64,000 nt of DNA. Source: Bacillota bacterium. GTDB taxonomy: Bacteria; Bacillota; Clostridia; Christensenellales; UMGS416. A model generated the notes under the pieces. The model was not told the DNA's origin, did no database searches, and saw only the letters and a program-made list of their open reading frames with translations. The position numbers were made by a program, and so were the translations under genes. The stretch is from the NCBI GenBank assembly GCA_023410875.1, contig JAEYPH010000007.1, positions 1 through 64,000 on the forward strand, written 5' to 3'. Below are positions 9,331 to 18,400 of this stretch, one piece after another; within the stretch, counting starts at the first letter, position 1; the number at the start of each line of letters is the position of its first letter.

Positions 9331-9508
9331 CGAGGCATCCTCCTTATTCACACTGTATGGGGCAGATAGGATGGGGTGGGCGGTAGCCGATAAGTCCCCT
9401 CGATTATATGTCTGTTTTTGACATATATCAAGCACGTTCGGAAAAGCCGCGAGCCATTCGAGTTCGCAGCCAACTCCGGCCTTGCCAAGGTACAGATTTA
9501 AAGGATGG

Positions 9509-9835
9509 TTATCTCAAAAAATCCTCCCGGATCGGCGTGAAGACATCTACGATGACGCTCTGCTCCTCCAACGCCAGCACGCCATGCTCGGCATTGGAAG
9601 GAATATATACGCTGTCGCCTTGCTTAAGCACCTGGTGCACTCCGTTCAGGGTGAATTGAAAAGCACCCGAAGCGATGTAACTGACCTGCTCATGGGGATG
9701 CCGGTGCATCGCTCCGGCTGCTCCCTTGGCAAAGCGCACCTCGGTCAGCATCAGCGCCCCGCCCGTGGCTAATATCTTGCGCGTGACGCCGTCCTCGCAG
9801 TTCTGGCTTTTTGCATTCGCATTTTCGAAAAACAT
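9509..9835 (-). CDS. small cupin-domain protein
   Basis: A single-domain cupin of 108 residues. Motif 1 'HRHPHEQVSYIASG' carries the metal-binding histidines, and motif 2 includes 'IPSNAEHG'. Proteins of this kind bind a metal and may be small-molecule isomerases, dioxygenases or sensors, and the sequence does not decide. AGGAAGGGG lies just before the chosen ATG. Another ATG 21 bases earlier overlaps the stop of the upstream HD-GYP gene, so the cupin is probably translated with or right after that signalling protein. Confidence 0.75.
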   Translation of the reverse strand: MFFENANAKSQNCEDGVTRKILATGGALMLTEVRFAKGAAGAMHRHPHEQVSYIASGAFQFTLNGVHQVLKQGDSVYIPSNAEHGVLALEEQSVIVDVFTPIREDFLR

Positions 9836-9848
9836 GGGATACCCCTTC

Positions 9849-12353
9849 CTATTCATTTTCTAGAAACAAACTCTCACAAAATATTTGCACGACCCGGGGA
9901 TCAAACTGTACTCCCGCATTGTTCCGAATCTCCGTGATCGCCTCTTCTTTGGGCATGGCTTTTCGATAAACCCGATCTTCCGTCATCGCATCATAAGCAT
10001 CCGCAACCGCAAGGATTCGGGAAATCAGCGGGATCTCTTCCCCTTTCAGCCCACGGGGATAGCCCTTTCCGTCCCAGCGTTCATGGTGTGACAAAATGTA
10101 TTCGGCTACAGGCTCCAGCACAGAGGAGGACTTCGCAATTCTATGCCCGATCTCGGGATGCCTTTTCATTATGGTCCACTCATCCTCATCCAGGCGGTCC
10201 GGTTTATTGAGGATACGGTCGTCTATTCCGACTTTCCCGATATCGTGCAACATTGCGAGCAGTTCCAACTCATCCAGACTTTGAGGAGGAAGATTGAGCC
10301 TCTCTCCTATTTTTTTACACAAAGAAGCAAGCCTCACGGCATGCTCCTCCGTCAAATGGCTCTTTTCATTCACGATGGACATCATGGATGTAATAATATC
10401 GCTATGGGAGCTTTTCCGATTCAACAGCTTGCGCTCTCGTAAAAACTCATTTGCCAGCTTGTCTGTTTGCCTGATGTCGCCTTCCGCCGTTTCTTTTATG
10501 GAATATCCGACCGACAGGTTGATATCGTATAATTTCGTTCTGGTATTCTGGTTGTAGATCATACAGGTCGCTTCGATCAATTTCTGGATACCCAAGGCTG
10601 CTTCATGATCCGTATTTGGCAGAAGCAACCCAAATCCACCGCCACTCACTCTTGCCAGCACATCGTCGGGCCGGCAGCAGCTTTGCAGTATTTTGGATGT
10701 TGTTTTGAGAAGCATATCCCCTTCGGGATATCCGAACGATTCATTGACAAGCCGTAATCCGTTGATATCCACCGACATCACGGCAATTGGCAAATGGTCG
10801 GCGCTTGCCAAATGTTCCATCGCTTCTTCATAATATTTTCTGTTATAAAGCCCGGTTAAATAGTCATGGTCTTCCATGTAGCGGATTTGCGCTTCCCGCA
10901 TTTTCTGCTCGCTGATATCTATAATGATCCCCTCAAGCGCTTCCACATCTCCTTTTGCATCATAGCTGCCTTGGCCCATTTCCAATACCCATTTGTACTC
11001 GCCGGTTTTGGTAACGATCTCGTACTCATAGCGGAAAGGAATCCTTAAGGCAATGACGCGTTCCCATTCACGCCACAGGATATCCCTGTACTCAGGTGCA
11101 ATCAGCTCATTGAACGACAGTTCCTTATTGTCAATCAGGCTTTCCGGTTGATAGCCCGTTAGTTTATAGCATCCCGCTGAAACATATTGCATGGTCCAGT
11201 TTGCATCATATATGCATCGATATGCCAACCCAGGCAGATGGGAAAGAAGAACGGTTTTGCTGCGCTCGCTTTCAAACAATGCACTCTCAATCTTTTTGCG
11301 ATCCGTAATGTCCTCAACAAGGCATAAATGGTTGTATTTGTTATTCGAAGTGTGCAGAGCGGCTATCATTATGTTAGCCCAGATATAGGAACCATCCGGC
11401 TTTATATACCTTTTTTCCATGTGATATCCGTCTATTTCACCCGATTTAAATTTCTCAAAATGTTCCAAGTCCACAGGCAAGTCATCCGGATGAGTGATAT
11501 CCGCCCAACTCACGTTGGTCAAGTCCTCCGTTGTTCTTCCCAGTATCTTTTTAAGCATCGGATTGACACTTGGCCTGTCATCGGTGTTGGTTATAATGTA
11601 CTTATCATTGTGCCCCAGAGCCAACCCAATGGGCACTTCATCGAATATGGTTCTGAAAAGCTCTTCTCTTTCTTTCAGTTGCGCATCCATCTGGACCAAC
11701 GCTCTATTCCGGTTCACAATGTACAAGAAGGCGACGAATATCAGAAAGACACAAAGCACAACCACAGCCGCCTGAATCGCACGTATGATCGCATGGTCGT
11801 ACCATGAATCCAAAGGGTAATCTACGCCAAATACGGCAATGACATTTTCCGTATTCAAATCTCTTATGGGAACCAGAACGCTCATCCAGGTACCCCACCG
11901 ATCGGTTATGGGGCCAGCCAATGTGGTTTTTCCCGTTTGAAAAGGAGCAAAAATATCCTGGGTTGCTTCGGTATACTCCTGTCCCGGAGGGGAATAATCC
12001 CCGGAACCAGTAGGTTCTGAGTCAACCAGAAGAAAAATCTTCCCGTTTCTTTGGGTGTAGAGATATGCAAACCGAACGTTATTATTGAGTTCCACAAGTT
12101 TTGTTAGGCTATTCTTGGTCTCGATATATTCTGTCAAGCCGATATCGCTGGCATCGCCGGCCAATTTTGATACAAGGGATTTGTGTATGCCGGCTTCAGC
12201 TGCAGTCGCCAACTGAATCGCTTCGTGCTCGGTGCCTTTGATACTGATCGACCATGTATAGTAGATGAACACGGTACCTGCCGCCGCAAAACATATGAAC
12301 AGAACCAGCAGAAGCAGTCTTGAAATATGCCTTTTGTCTGAATTCGTCGGCAT
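9849..12353 (-). CDS. membrane PAS-GGDEF-HD-GYP signalling protein, probably a c-di-GMP phosphodiesterase
   Basis: 834 residues. Transmembrane helices at ~11-31 and ~192-214 enclose an extracellular sensor domain. Two PAS domains (~228-355 and ~362-484) follow, then a GGDEF domain (~490-645) and an HD-GYP domain (~650-834). The HD-GYP domain keeps its signatures: 'MLHDIGKVGIDD' (H703, D704), 'SHHERWDGKGYP' and 'ADAYDAM'. In the GGDEF domain the active-site motif reads SGGGF at 570-574, so the acidic catalytic residues are missing and it is unlikely to make c-di-GMP. It may instead bind GTP or regulate the phosphodiesterase. The gene looks less G+C-rich than its neighbours, which could mean separate ancestry. 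Confidence 0.9.
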   Translation of the reverse strand: MPTNSDKRHISRLLLLVLFICFAAAGTVFIYYTWSISIKGTEHEAIQLATAAEAGIHKSLVSKLAGDASDIGLTEYIETKNSLTKLVELNNNVRFAYLYTQRNGKIFLLVDSEPTGSGDYSPPGQEYTEATQDIFAPFQTGKTTLAGPITDRWGTWMSVLVPIRDLNTENVIAVFGVDYPLDSWYDHAIIRAIQAAVVVLCVFLIFVAFLYIVNRNRALVQMDAQLKEREELFRTIFDEVPIGLALGHNDKYIITNTDDRPSVNPMLKKILGRTTEDLTNVSWADITHPDDLPVDLEHFEKFKSGEIDGYHMEKRYIKPDGSYIWANIMIAALHTSNNKYNHLCLVEDITDRKKIESALFESERSKTVLLSHLPGLAYRCIYDANWTMQYVSAGCYKLTGYQPESLIDNKELSFNELIAPEYRDILWREWERVIALRIPFRYEYEIVTKTGEYKWVLEMGQGSYDAKGDVEALEGIIIDISEQKMREAQIRYMEDHDYLTGLYNRKYYEEAMEHLASADHLPIAVMSVDINGLRLVNESFGYPEGDMLLKTTSKILQSCCRPDDVLARVSGGGFGLLLPNTDHEAALGIQKLIEATCMIYNQNTRTKLYDINLSVGYSIKETAEGDIRQTDKLANEFLRERKLLNRKSSHSDIITSMMSIVNEKSHLTEEHAVRLASLCKKIGERLNLPPQSLDELELLAMLHDIGKVGIDDRILNKPDRLDEDEWTIMKRHPEIGHRIAKSSSVLEPVAEYILSHHERWDGKGYPRGLKGEEIPLISRILAVADAYDAMTEDRVYRKAMPKEEAITEIRNNAGVQFDPRVVQIFCESLFLENE

Positions 12354-12445
12354 ATGATGGTACCTCGGGACTTTCTTACATATTCTTGCATATCATAAGT
12401 GTTATTATATAATATAAACTTTCCCATAAACTTACAACGCTAAAC

Positions 12446-12473
12446 AAAAAAAGCACTGCCGCAATGCAGTGCT
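12446..12473 (-). terminator. terminator of the manganese catalase gene
   Basis: On the minus strand AGCACTGC pairs with GCAGTGCT around a six-base loop and is followed by seven T residues. It lies about 80 bases after the catalase stop codon. A second strong hairpin at 12512-12541 (ACCCCGCC pairing with GGCGGGGT) lies between and has no T-run. Confidence 0.85.
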
Positions 12474-12552
12474 CTTGCAAGGGAAATGAGCTTGATCTTC
12501 CTACGCCAACCACCCCGCCCCAGCGTTTGCTGAGGCGGGGTATCCCGCAGAA

Positions 12553-13224
12553 TCAGTTGGGGTTGGTGAATTGCGGAGGCTTCGGTGAATTTGCCGCGAA
12601 GTACTGCCCGCCGGGCTTGGAGAGGTCGAAATACAGCTTGGAGTCATTGGTTACACCCCAGTCTTTGAGAGACCCCGTGTCTTGAATGCGGTTAAAGGCA
12701 TCCCGGAACATCGTGTTGTGCGCTTCCTCACGGTTGAGCAGGAAGTCGATGGCATCCCGCACGCCGAAATCGTTGATCTGGCGGTGCAGATATTGATATA
12801 CGACCTTCGCCCGTTCTTCCGCGGCGATGTCGCTTAAAATATCCGCGGCCAGGTCGCCGGTCTCTTCAATGTACGCCGCCGTCCAGGGATACCCGGAGGC
12901 GTTGGTCAGCGCCGGCGTCAGGCCCGTGGCCACATGGGCCTGCACGCTGCCCACGGTGGCCGCCATGGCGTTGGGGTCATGCCCATTGAGCAGGTTGACC
13001 AGCGTGCCGACCATCTCCATATGGCCAAGCTCTTCGGTGGCCACATCCAGAAACAGATCCCGAATCTGGGGATCATTGATTCGATAGCTTTGAGATAGGT
13101 ACTGCAGCGCAGCCTTCAGCTCGCCGTGGGGCCCGCCCAGCTGCTCCTGCATCAGGGTGGCATAATTGGCATTGGGTCTGTCTACACGCACATCGTACAG
13201 CAGTTTCTTATCATGGCTAAACAT
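12553..13224 (-). CDS. manganese catalase family protein (CotJC-like)
   Basis: 223 residues of the ferritin-like di-manganese catalase fold, which breaks down hydrogen peroxide. In sporulating Firmicutes, relatives such as CotJC are spore-coat proteins. Candidate metal ligands are in 'GPHGELKAAL', 'ATEELGHMEM', 'IAAEERAKVV' and 'NREEAHNTMF'. The C-terminus 'GGQYFAANSPKPPQ' resembles longer manganese catalases more than the ~190-residue CotJC. AGGAGGTAGC precedes the start. It is a single-gene unit with its own terminator. Whether it is coat-located or cytosolic cannot be told from sequence. Confidence 0.88.
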   Translation of the reverse strand: MFSHDKKLLYDVRVDRPNANYATLMQEQLGGPHGELKAALQYLSQSYRINDPQIRDLFLDVATEELGHMEMVGTLVNLLNGHDPNAMAATVGSVQAHVATGLTPALTNASGYPWTAAYIEETGDLAADILSDIAAEERAKVVYQYLHRQINDFGVRDAIDFLLNREEAHNTMFRDAFNRIQDTGSLKDWGVTNDSKLYFDLSKPGGQYFAANSPKPPQFTNPN

Positions 13225-13335
13225 AAGCTACCTCCTGGTGTTTTTCTTAGCATCAGCAAAACTGTAAAAATTAACCGCGGGAATAAAGTTTTCTCCTTGG
13301 AAAAAAGCTATAAGAAGTTTTATTGAGGGAACTCC

Positions 13336-14454
13336 ATGATTTTACTTAAGAACCTACAGTGCTACACGCCGACGCCGGTCGGCATCCGCGATATCCTGAT
13401 TGCGGGCAGCAAGATCTGCGGCATCGCTTTGCCGGGGCACATTACCCTGGCCCTGGACGGTATGCAGACGATGGACTGCAGCGGGCTGCACGCCTTTCCC
13501 GGCATACTGGACCAGCACGTGCATCTGATCGGCGGCGGCGGAGAGGGCGGCCCCCAGAGCACCGTGCCGGAGCTTGCCTATCAGGACATCATCCAGGCGG
13601 GCGTCACGACTGTAGTAGGCGTTCTGGGCATGGATTGCTACGCCAGAAACCTACGCCAACTGCATGCCAGGGCAAAAGCCTTGGAAATCCAGGGGCTTAC
13701 GGCGTTCCTCTATACGGGAAGCTATGCAGTACCGCCGCCCACGCTGACCGGGACAGTCACAGATGACTTGATCCTCGTCAACGGGGTAATCGGCACAGGC
13801 GAAGTGGCGATCTCCGACCACCGCTCTTCGGTGGCCTCCGTGGATGAGCTGATCAAGCTGGCTGCCCAAACCCATGCCGGGGCCATGCTGGGCAGCAAGG
13901 CCGGCGTGGTTCACTTCCATGTGGGCGAAGGCAGGCAGGGGCTGGAACCCTTGCTGGACCTGTTGGCGCGCACCGATCTGCCCATGGACATGTTTGTGCC
14001 CACACACATCAACCGCAGCGAGCAGCTGTTCCGCGAAGGCATAAAATATCTGAAAAGCGGCGGTCGCATCGACCTGACCGCCGGAGAGACCAACGGCATT
14101 GCTGTGCACGAAGCCCTGGCCCGTTTGCAGAAAATGAACCTGAACTTGGCCAGGGTTACGGTCAGTTCCGACGCCAATGGCAGCATTCCCGGCGGCGGCG
14201 TCTCCCCCATACAAGCGCTCTTTGACGATATCAGGTCCTGCATCTTTCTGGTCGGCATGGTGCCGGAGGTCGCCTTCCGTTTCGTCACCGAGAACGTCGC
14301 CCAATGCCTGAAGCTCTACCCCGCCAAGGGGGCGCTTTTGGTGGGCAGCGACGCGGATATCCTGATCACCGATTCCCAATACAACCTGGTCAAGCTGTTC
14401 TGCAAAGGCTCGATGGTCCTGAATCAGGAGATCGCGGCGGGAAACCGCCCATGA
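13336..14454 (+). CDS. iadA: isoaspartyl dipeptidase
   Basis: A 372-residue amidohydrolase-fold beta-aspartyl dipeptidase. It has the metal-binding 'DQHVHLIGG', the lysine of 'KAGVVHFHVGEG' (K-carboxylate position), 'VPTHINR' and the catalytic aspartate of 'SSDANGS'. In this setting it would split beta-Asp-Arg, the dipeptide made when cyanophycinase degrades cyanophycin, into aspartate and arginine. GAGGGA precedes the ATG. Its TGA overlaps the ATG of the cyanophycinase gene (ATGA), so translation is coupled. This is the first gene of a three-gene cyanophycin operon. Confidence 0.92.
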   Translation: MILLKNLQCYTPTPVGIRDILIAGSKICGIALPGHITLALDGMQTMDCSGLHAFPGILDQHVHLIGGGGEGGPQSTVPELAYQDIIQAGVTTVVGVLGMDCYARNLRQLHARAKALEIQGLTAFLYTGSYAVPPPTLTGTVTDDLILVNGVIGTGEVAISDHRSSVASVDELIKLAAQTHAGAMLGSKAGVVHFHVGEGRQGLEPLLDLLARTDLPMDMFVPTHINRSEQLFREGIKYLKSGGRIDLTAGETNGIAVHEALARLQKMNLNLARVTVSSDANGSIPGGGVSPIQALFDDIRSCIFLVGMVPEVAFRFVTENVAQCLKLYPAKGALLVGSDADILITDSQYNLVKLFCKGSMVLNQEIAAGNRP

Positions 14455-15263
14455 AAAGCGCGGCCAGCGGAATCCTGATCATCATCGGCGGCGCCGAGGA
14501 TAAAAACGGCGACAGCGTGATTCTAAAACAGGCCCAGCAACTGCTTGGCCCGCAAGACCGGCTGACGATACTGACCACCGCCACGGAACAGCCGGAGCAT
14601 GCAGGCGCAGCGTATGAGGACGTCTTCCACCGGTTGGGGGTGGGCAACGTGGTGGTGTTGAACATTAACACCCGCCGGGACGCCAACGATGACGCCATGT
14701 GCGAAACCCTGCGGATATCCCGCTGCGTCTTTATGACCGGCGGCGACCAGCTTCGCATCACGAGCATACTGGGCGGCACCCGGGCCAGCGAGGAGCTCAA
14801 AAGCCTGTACGCCGGCGGAGGCGTCATCATGGGCACCAGCGCCGGGGCGTCGGTCATGAGCTCCACGATGGTCGTGCAGGGCGAGGACAACGAACCCGCC
14901 AGGAAGTGCACGCTGAAAATGGCTCCCGGCCTGGGCTTGCTGGAAAGCGCCATCATCGACCAGCATTTTGGCCAGCGGGGGCGATTCGGCCGCTTGCTGT
15001 GCGGCGTTGCGGAGAACCCCGGCATACTGGGTATCGGCATCGACGAGGATACGGCTATACAGGTCTATCCCGATGAACACTTCGAGGTTATTGGCAACAA
15101 CGCCGTCACCGTGATAGATGGAAACTCGATACAGAGCTCCAACGTCTCGGAACTCTATCCCAATGAATTATTGGCCATTGTCGGTGTGATGGTGCATGCC
15201 CTGCCCGCCGGGTATGGCTTCGACCTGTCAAAACGGCAGGTTCTGCGGCTCAAGAAAGATTGA
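14451..15263 (+). CDS. cphB: cyanophycinase
   Basis: A 270-residue S51-family serine exopeptidase that cuts cyanophycin (multi-L-arginyl-poly-L-aspartate) into beta-Asp-Arg dipeptides. The nucleophile is S130 in 'IMGTSAGASVMS', and the family motifs 'IIGGAEDK', 'FMTGGDQLRI' and 'GIGIDEDTA' are present. No signal peptide is seen, so it acts in the cytosol. The start is the ATG overlapping the iadA stop. A longer in-frame upstream extension lies wholly inside iadA and is not credible. It is followed 17 bases later by cphA. Confidence 0.94.
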   Translation: MKSAASGILIIIGGAEDKNGDSVILKQAQQLLGPQDRLTILTTATEQPEHAGAAYEDVFHRLGVGNVVVLNINTRRDANDDAMCETLRISRCVFMTGGDQLRITSILGGTRASEELKSLYAGGGVIMGTSAGASVMSSTMVVQGEDNEPARKCTLKMAPGLGLLESAIIDQHFGQRGRFGRLLCGVAENPGILGIGIDEDTAIQVYPDEHFEVIGNNAVTVIDGNSIQSSNVSELYPNELLAIVGVMVHALPAGYGFDLSKRQVLRLKKD

Positions 15264-15280
15264 CTGGCATGGGGGTACAC

Positions 15281-17869
15281 ATGAGAATTCTGGATATCAC
15301 AATCTATCGCGGCAGAAACATCTACAGTCACAAGACCGCCGCCAGGATGCTTGTAGACCTGGGCGCCCATGCCGACACCCCCACCAATCAGATCGAAGGG
15401 TTCAACGACGCCCTGCTGGCCTGCTTCCCCGGACTGCGCCAGAACACCTGCGGGCTGGGGTACGCCGGTGGCTTCCTGGAGCGCCTGGAGTCCGGAACCT
15501 ATCTGGGCCATGTGCTGGAGCACGTCATACTGGAAATGCAGAACCGGCTGGGTTATACCGATGCCAAGTACGGCAAAACCCGCGCGGCGGCTCAGCCCGG
15601 GCAATACAATGTCATCTTTGAATACAGCAACGAGGTGTGCGCGCTGGAATGCGCCAAGGCCGCGGTCTTCATCATCAATTGCTTTCTGAATCGGGAGGCC
15701 GTGGAGATCGGCGAGTTTATGGCATACTTGAAAAAAGTCTCGCTGGATGCGGAATTCGGCCCCAGCACGGCTGCCATCGTCAAAGAGGCCAAGCTGAGGG
15801 GTATTCCGGTCAACCGCATCGGCAACGACAGCATGATCAGCCTGGGCTATGGCAAGTATCGCCGGCTGCTGGAGTCCACCCTGACCGACGCGACCAGCTG
15901 CATCGCCGCCGACATCGCGACCAACAAGCAACTGGCCAAGCTCATCCTCAGCGAAAACAAAATCCCCGTGCCCTATGGCAAGGTCGTGTATTCCGAGATT
16001 TCCGCCCTGATGGCCGCCCGGGACATCGGAGCCCCCGTCGTCATCAAGCCCTACGACGGTAATCAGGGCAAAGGCGTATCCCTGAACGTTGCCGAAGAGA
16101 AGGACATCAAGGCGGCGTTTCGGGAAGCATCTCAATACAGCAAGGGCATCATCGTGGAACAATATATCACCGGCAAGGATTACCGGGTGCTGGTCGTGGG
16201 CAATCAGGTGCGAGCCGTGGCGGAACGCGTATCCGCCAGCGTGACCGGCGATGGCATCCACACCATAGAGGAGCTCGTGGAGATCGTCAATCGCGATGAG
16301 CGCCGCGGAGAGCAGCACGAGAAGCCATTGACAAAGATTCGTCTGGATGCCGTGAGCCAGAATATCCTCAAGAAAAAAGGCATTTCGCCCCAATCCACCC
16401 CCAAAGCCGGTGAAACCGTGGCGCTGCGGGAGAACGGGAACCTGAGCACCGGCGGCATCGCCATAGACCGCACCGATGAGATCCACCCCGACAATGCAGA
16501 CCTGGCGGTGCTGGCTGCCAATGCCATCGGCGTGGACATCGCCGGAATCGACATCGTCGCGCAGAACATTTCCGAACCCATCCGCACAAGCGGCGGCGTC
16601 ATTGTGGAGGTAAACGCGGCGCCGGGCATCCGCATGCATCTGTATCCCAGTGAAGGAACGCCTCGTAATGTGGCTCGAGACATCGTCGATATGCTCTACC
16701 CGCCCCTGGAGGCCATCGACTTCCCCATCGTCTCGGTGACCGGCACCAATGGCAAGACGACCGTGACTCGCCTCATCGCCCATGTCCTGGGGGAAGCCGG
16801 CCGCCATGTGGGCATGACGACGACCAGCGGCATCTATGTGGAAGGCAAATGCATCTGCAAGGGCGACAACACAGGCCCCGTGAGCGCCCGTACGCTGCTA
16901 TCCAACCGGCACATCGACGCGGCTGTGCTGGAGACTGCCCGCGGCGGCATTGTGCGGGCCGGCCTGGGCTACGATCTGGCCGACGTGGGCATCATCACCA
17001 ACATTGCCGGAGACCACCTGGGGCTGGACGGGATAGAAACCCTGGAAGACCTGGCCTTCGTCAAATCCCTGGTCATGGAGGCCGTGAAGGACAGCGGCTA
17101 CGCCGTGCTCAACGCCGACGACCCTATGACCGAAGTGATACAGGATCGCACGCAGTCTGAGCTCATCCTGTTTACCATGAACCCTGCCATTGCTATAGAT
17201 AAGTACGCCAACAAGGCGAAAAAATTCGTATATCCCCAGGACGGTTTCCTCTATGTACGGGAGGATGGCGTCTGCCATGAGATCGTGGAGATCGCCAGGA
17301 TACCCATAACCAATGGCGGAACCATCTCCTGCAACATCCAGAACTGCCTGGCGGCCGTGGCCGCGCTGTGGGGCCTGCGGATACCCCCATCCACCATTGC
17401 GGCGGGGTTGGCCAGCTTTACACACAACCCCGGTCGGTTCAATTACCACCAACTGGATGGCTTTACGGTCATGGTGGATTATGGACACAACCCCGCCGGT
17501 TATGAGGCCGCCATACAGTCGTTGCGCTCTGCCGGTGGCAAGCGGCTGATAGGGGTCATCGGTGTTCCGGGAGACCGGCTGGATCGCGATATCTCTGCCG
17601 TGGGCGCACTGTGCGCCGCCGCCTTTGACAAGCTGTACATCAAGGAAGACGCCGATCTGCGGGGCAGGCGCCGGAGCGAAGTGGCCGCCCTTCTGCAGCA
17701 GGCCGCACTGGATCACAATTTCCCCGAAGAAAACCTAGCGATTATAGAAAATGAGCTGGAAGCGCTGAAGGCAGCTGTTGAAAACGTACAGACCGGAGAC
17801 ATCATTGCGGTGTTCTATGAGGAATTCCAGCCGGTTGAGGAATACTTAAGAACCTTGAAGCAAGCATGA
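15281..17869 (+). CDS. cphA: cyanophycin synthetase
   Basis: 862 residues. CphA polymerises aspartate and arginine into the storage polymer cyanophycin using ATP. An N-terminal domain (~1-160) precedes an ATP-grasp domain (~200-470, with 'VVIKPYDGNQGKGVSL' and 'IVEVNAAPGIRMHLYP') and a Mur-ligase-like domain (~480-862, Walker loop 'GTNGKTTVTR' near 486-495, then 'ARGGIVRAGLGYD' and 'VDYGHNPAGYEA'). This is the usual two-active-site plan and length for the family. The ATG after GGGGGTACAC was chosen. A TTG seven codons earlier overlaps the cphB stop. Having synthesis and breakdown genes in one operon implies a dynamic nitrogen and carbon store. Confidence 0.95.
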   Translation: MRILDITIYRGRNIYSHKTAARMLVDLGAHADTPTNQIEGFNDALLACFPGLRQNTCGLGYAGGFLERLESGTYLGHVLEHVILEMQNRLGYTDAKYGKTRAAAQPGQYNVIFEYSNEVCALECAKAAVFIINCFLNREAVEIGEFMAYLKKVSLDAEFGPSTAAIVKEAKLRGIPVNRIGNDSMISLGYGKYRRLLESTLTDATSCIAADIATNKQLAKLILSENKIPVPYGKVVYSEISALMAARDIGAPVVIKPYDGNQGKGVSLNVAEEKDIKAAFREASQYSKGIIVEQYITGKDYRVLVVGNQVRAVAERVSASVTGDGIHTIEELVEIVNRDERRGEQHEKPLTKIRLDAVSQNILKKKGISPQSTPKAGETVALRENGNLSTGGIAIDRTDEIHPDNADLAVLAANAIGVDIAGIDIVAQNISEPIRTSGGVIVEVNAAPGIRMHLYPSEGTPRNVARDIVDMLYPPLEAIDFPIVSVTGTNGKTTVTRLIAHVLGEAGRHVGMTTTSGIYVEGKCICKGDNTGPVSARTLLSNRHIDAAVLETARGGIVRAGLGYDLADVGIITNIAGDHLGLDGIETLEDLAFVKSLVMEAVKDSGYAVLNADDPMTEVIQDRTQSELILFTMNPAIAIDKYANKAKKFVYPQDGFLYVREDGVCHEIVEIARIPITNGGTISCNIQNCLAAVAALWGLRIPPSTIAAGLASFTHNPGRFNYHQLDGFTVMVDYGHNPAGYEAAIQSLRSAGGKRLIGVIGVPGDRLDRDISAVGALCAAAFDKLYIKEDADLRGRRRSEVAALLQQAALDHNFPEENLAIIENELEALKAAVENVQTGDIIAVFYEEFQPVEEYLRTLKQA

Positions 17870-17924
17870 CCTCTTTCTTTTGGCTTTAGCAGGCAGGTCC
17901 GTAGACGGACCATCTGCGATCACA

Positions 17925-17958
17925 AGGCTGCCAGGTATCAGTACCGGGCAGCCTTTTT
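17925..17958 (+). terminator. terminator of the cyanophycin operon
   Basis: AGGCTGCC pairs with GGCAGCCT around a short loop and is followed by TTTTT, about 55 bases after the cphA stop codon. Confidence 0.88.
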
Positions 17959-18013
17959 GAAATGTTTGCGCAAACGAAAAGCATAAAAAACTTCGTCTCA
18001 TCTTTAAAAGTTG

Positions 18014-18043
18014 TTGACATATGCCCGTAACCGGGTGTACCAT
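18014..18043 (+). promoter_or_regulatory. promoter of the NifX/MinD operon
   Basis: TTGACA at 18014-18019, an 18-base spacer containing CCCGTAACCGGG, and TACCAT at 18038-18043. The first gene starts about 45 bases downstream. The -35 is perfect and the -10 weak, as expected for a regulated promoter. Confidence 0.55.
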
Positions 18044-18065
18044 GGCAGATAGATGGCATATGTCA
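18015..18065. promoter_or_regulatory. 11-bp perfect inverted repeat bracketing the promoter
   Basis: TGACATATGCC (18015-18025) and GGCATATGTCA (18055-18065) are exact reverse complements 29 bases apart. The left arm overlaps the -35 box and the right arm lies downstream of the -10. This is a plausible operator pair for the operon's own DUF134 helix-turn-helix protein or for a redox regulator. The same arms could also form an RNA stem only if transcription starts further upstream. Confidence 0.6.
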
Positions 18066-18088
18066 CAAACTCAAGGGAGGTGATTAAA

Positions 18089-18340
18089 TTGCCCGGTAGA
18101 GATGGTACCGGCCCAATGGGGCTGGGAGCAGGGGCAGGCAGAGGCCTCGGGCCATGCGCCACATATCCGGTTCAGCAGGGCTGTGGCCTTGGCCTTGGCC
18201 GCAGAAATGGCTTTCGCAGCGGCTTTGGCAGGGGCTTTGCCTATCAGCAGGATTCATCAAAGATCGAGTTGCTGAAAGTGCAGAAGGAACTCCTGCAACG
18301 GCGCATTGACCTCATCGACAAACAACTGACCGACGAATAA
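18089..18340 (+). CDS. DUF5320 family small glycine-rich protein
   Basis: An 83-residue protein with the family's typical opening 'PGRDGTGPMGLGAGAGRG', a Gly/Arg-rich middle and a C-terminal coiled-coil-like helix (~55-83: 'LLKVQKELLQRRIDLIDKQL'). The start is a TTG seven bases after GGGAGGTGA. The alternative ATG 36 bases upstream has no ribosome site and would add residues foreign to the family. Such proteins sit beside NifX and Mrp/MinD genes in anaerobes, but their function is unknown. Confidence 0.75.
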   Translation: MPGRDGTGPMGLGAGAGRGLGPCATYPVQQGCGLGLGRRNGFRSGFGRGFAYQQDSSKIELLKVQKELLQRRIDLIDKQLTDE

Positions 18341-18400
18341 CGTGCCCGGGGATGGCCGCAGGACGCTCCGGTCATCCCCGACGACAACTGGAGTGAAAGA

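Noticed and set aside
12512..12541. Strong hairpin after the manganese catalase gene taken as its terminator
   Set aside because: No T-run follows on either strand. The hairpin at 12446-12473 has a proper T-run and is the better terminator.
18053..18088. Earlier ATG start for the DUF5320 protein
   Set aside because: It has no ribosome site, overlaps the inverted repeat and adds residues foreign to the family. The TTG after GGGAGGTGA fits.
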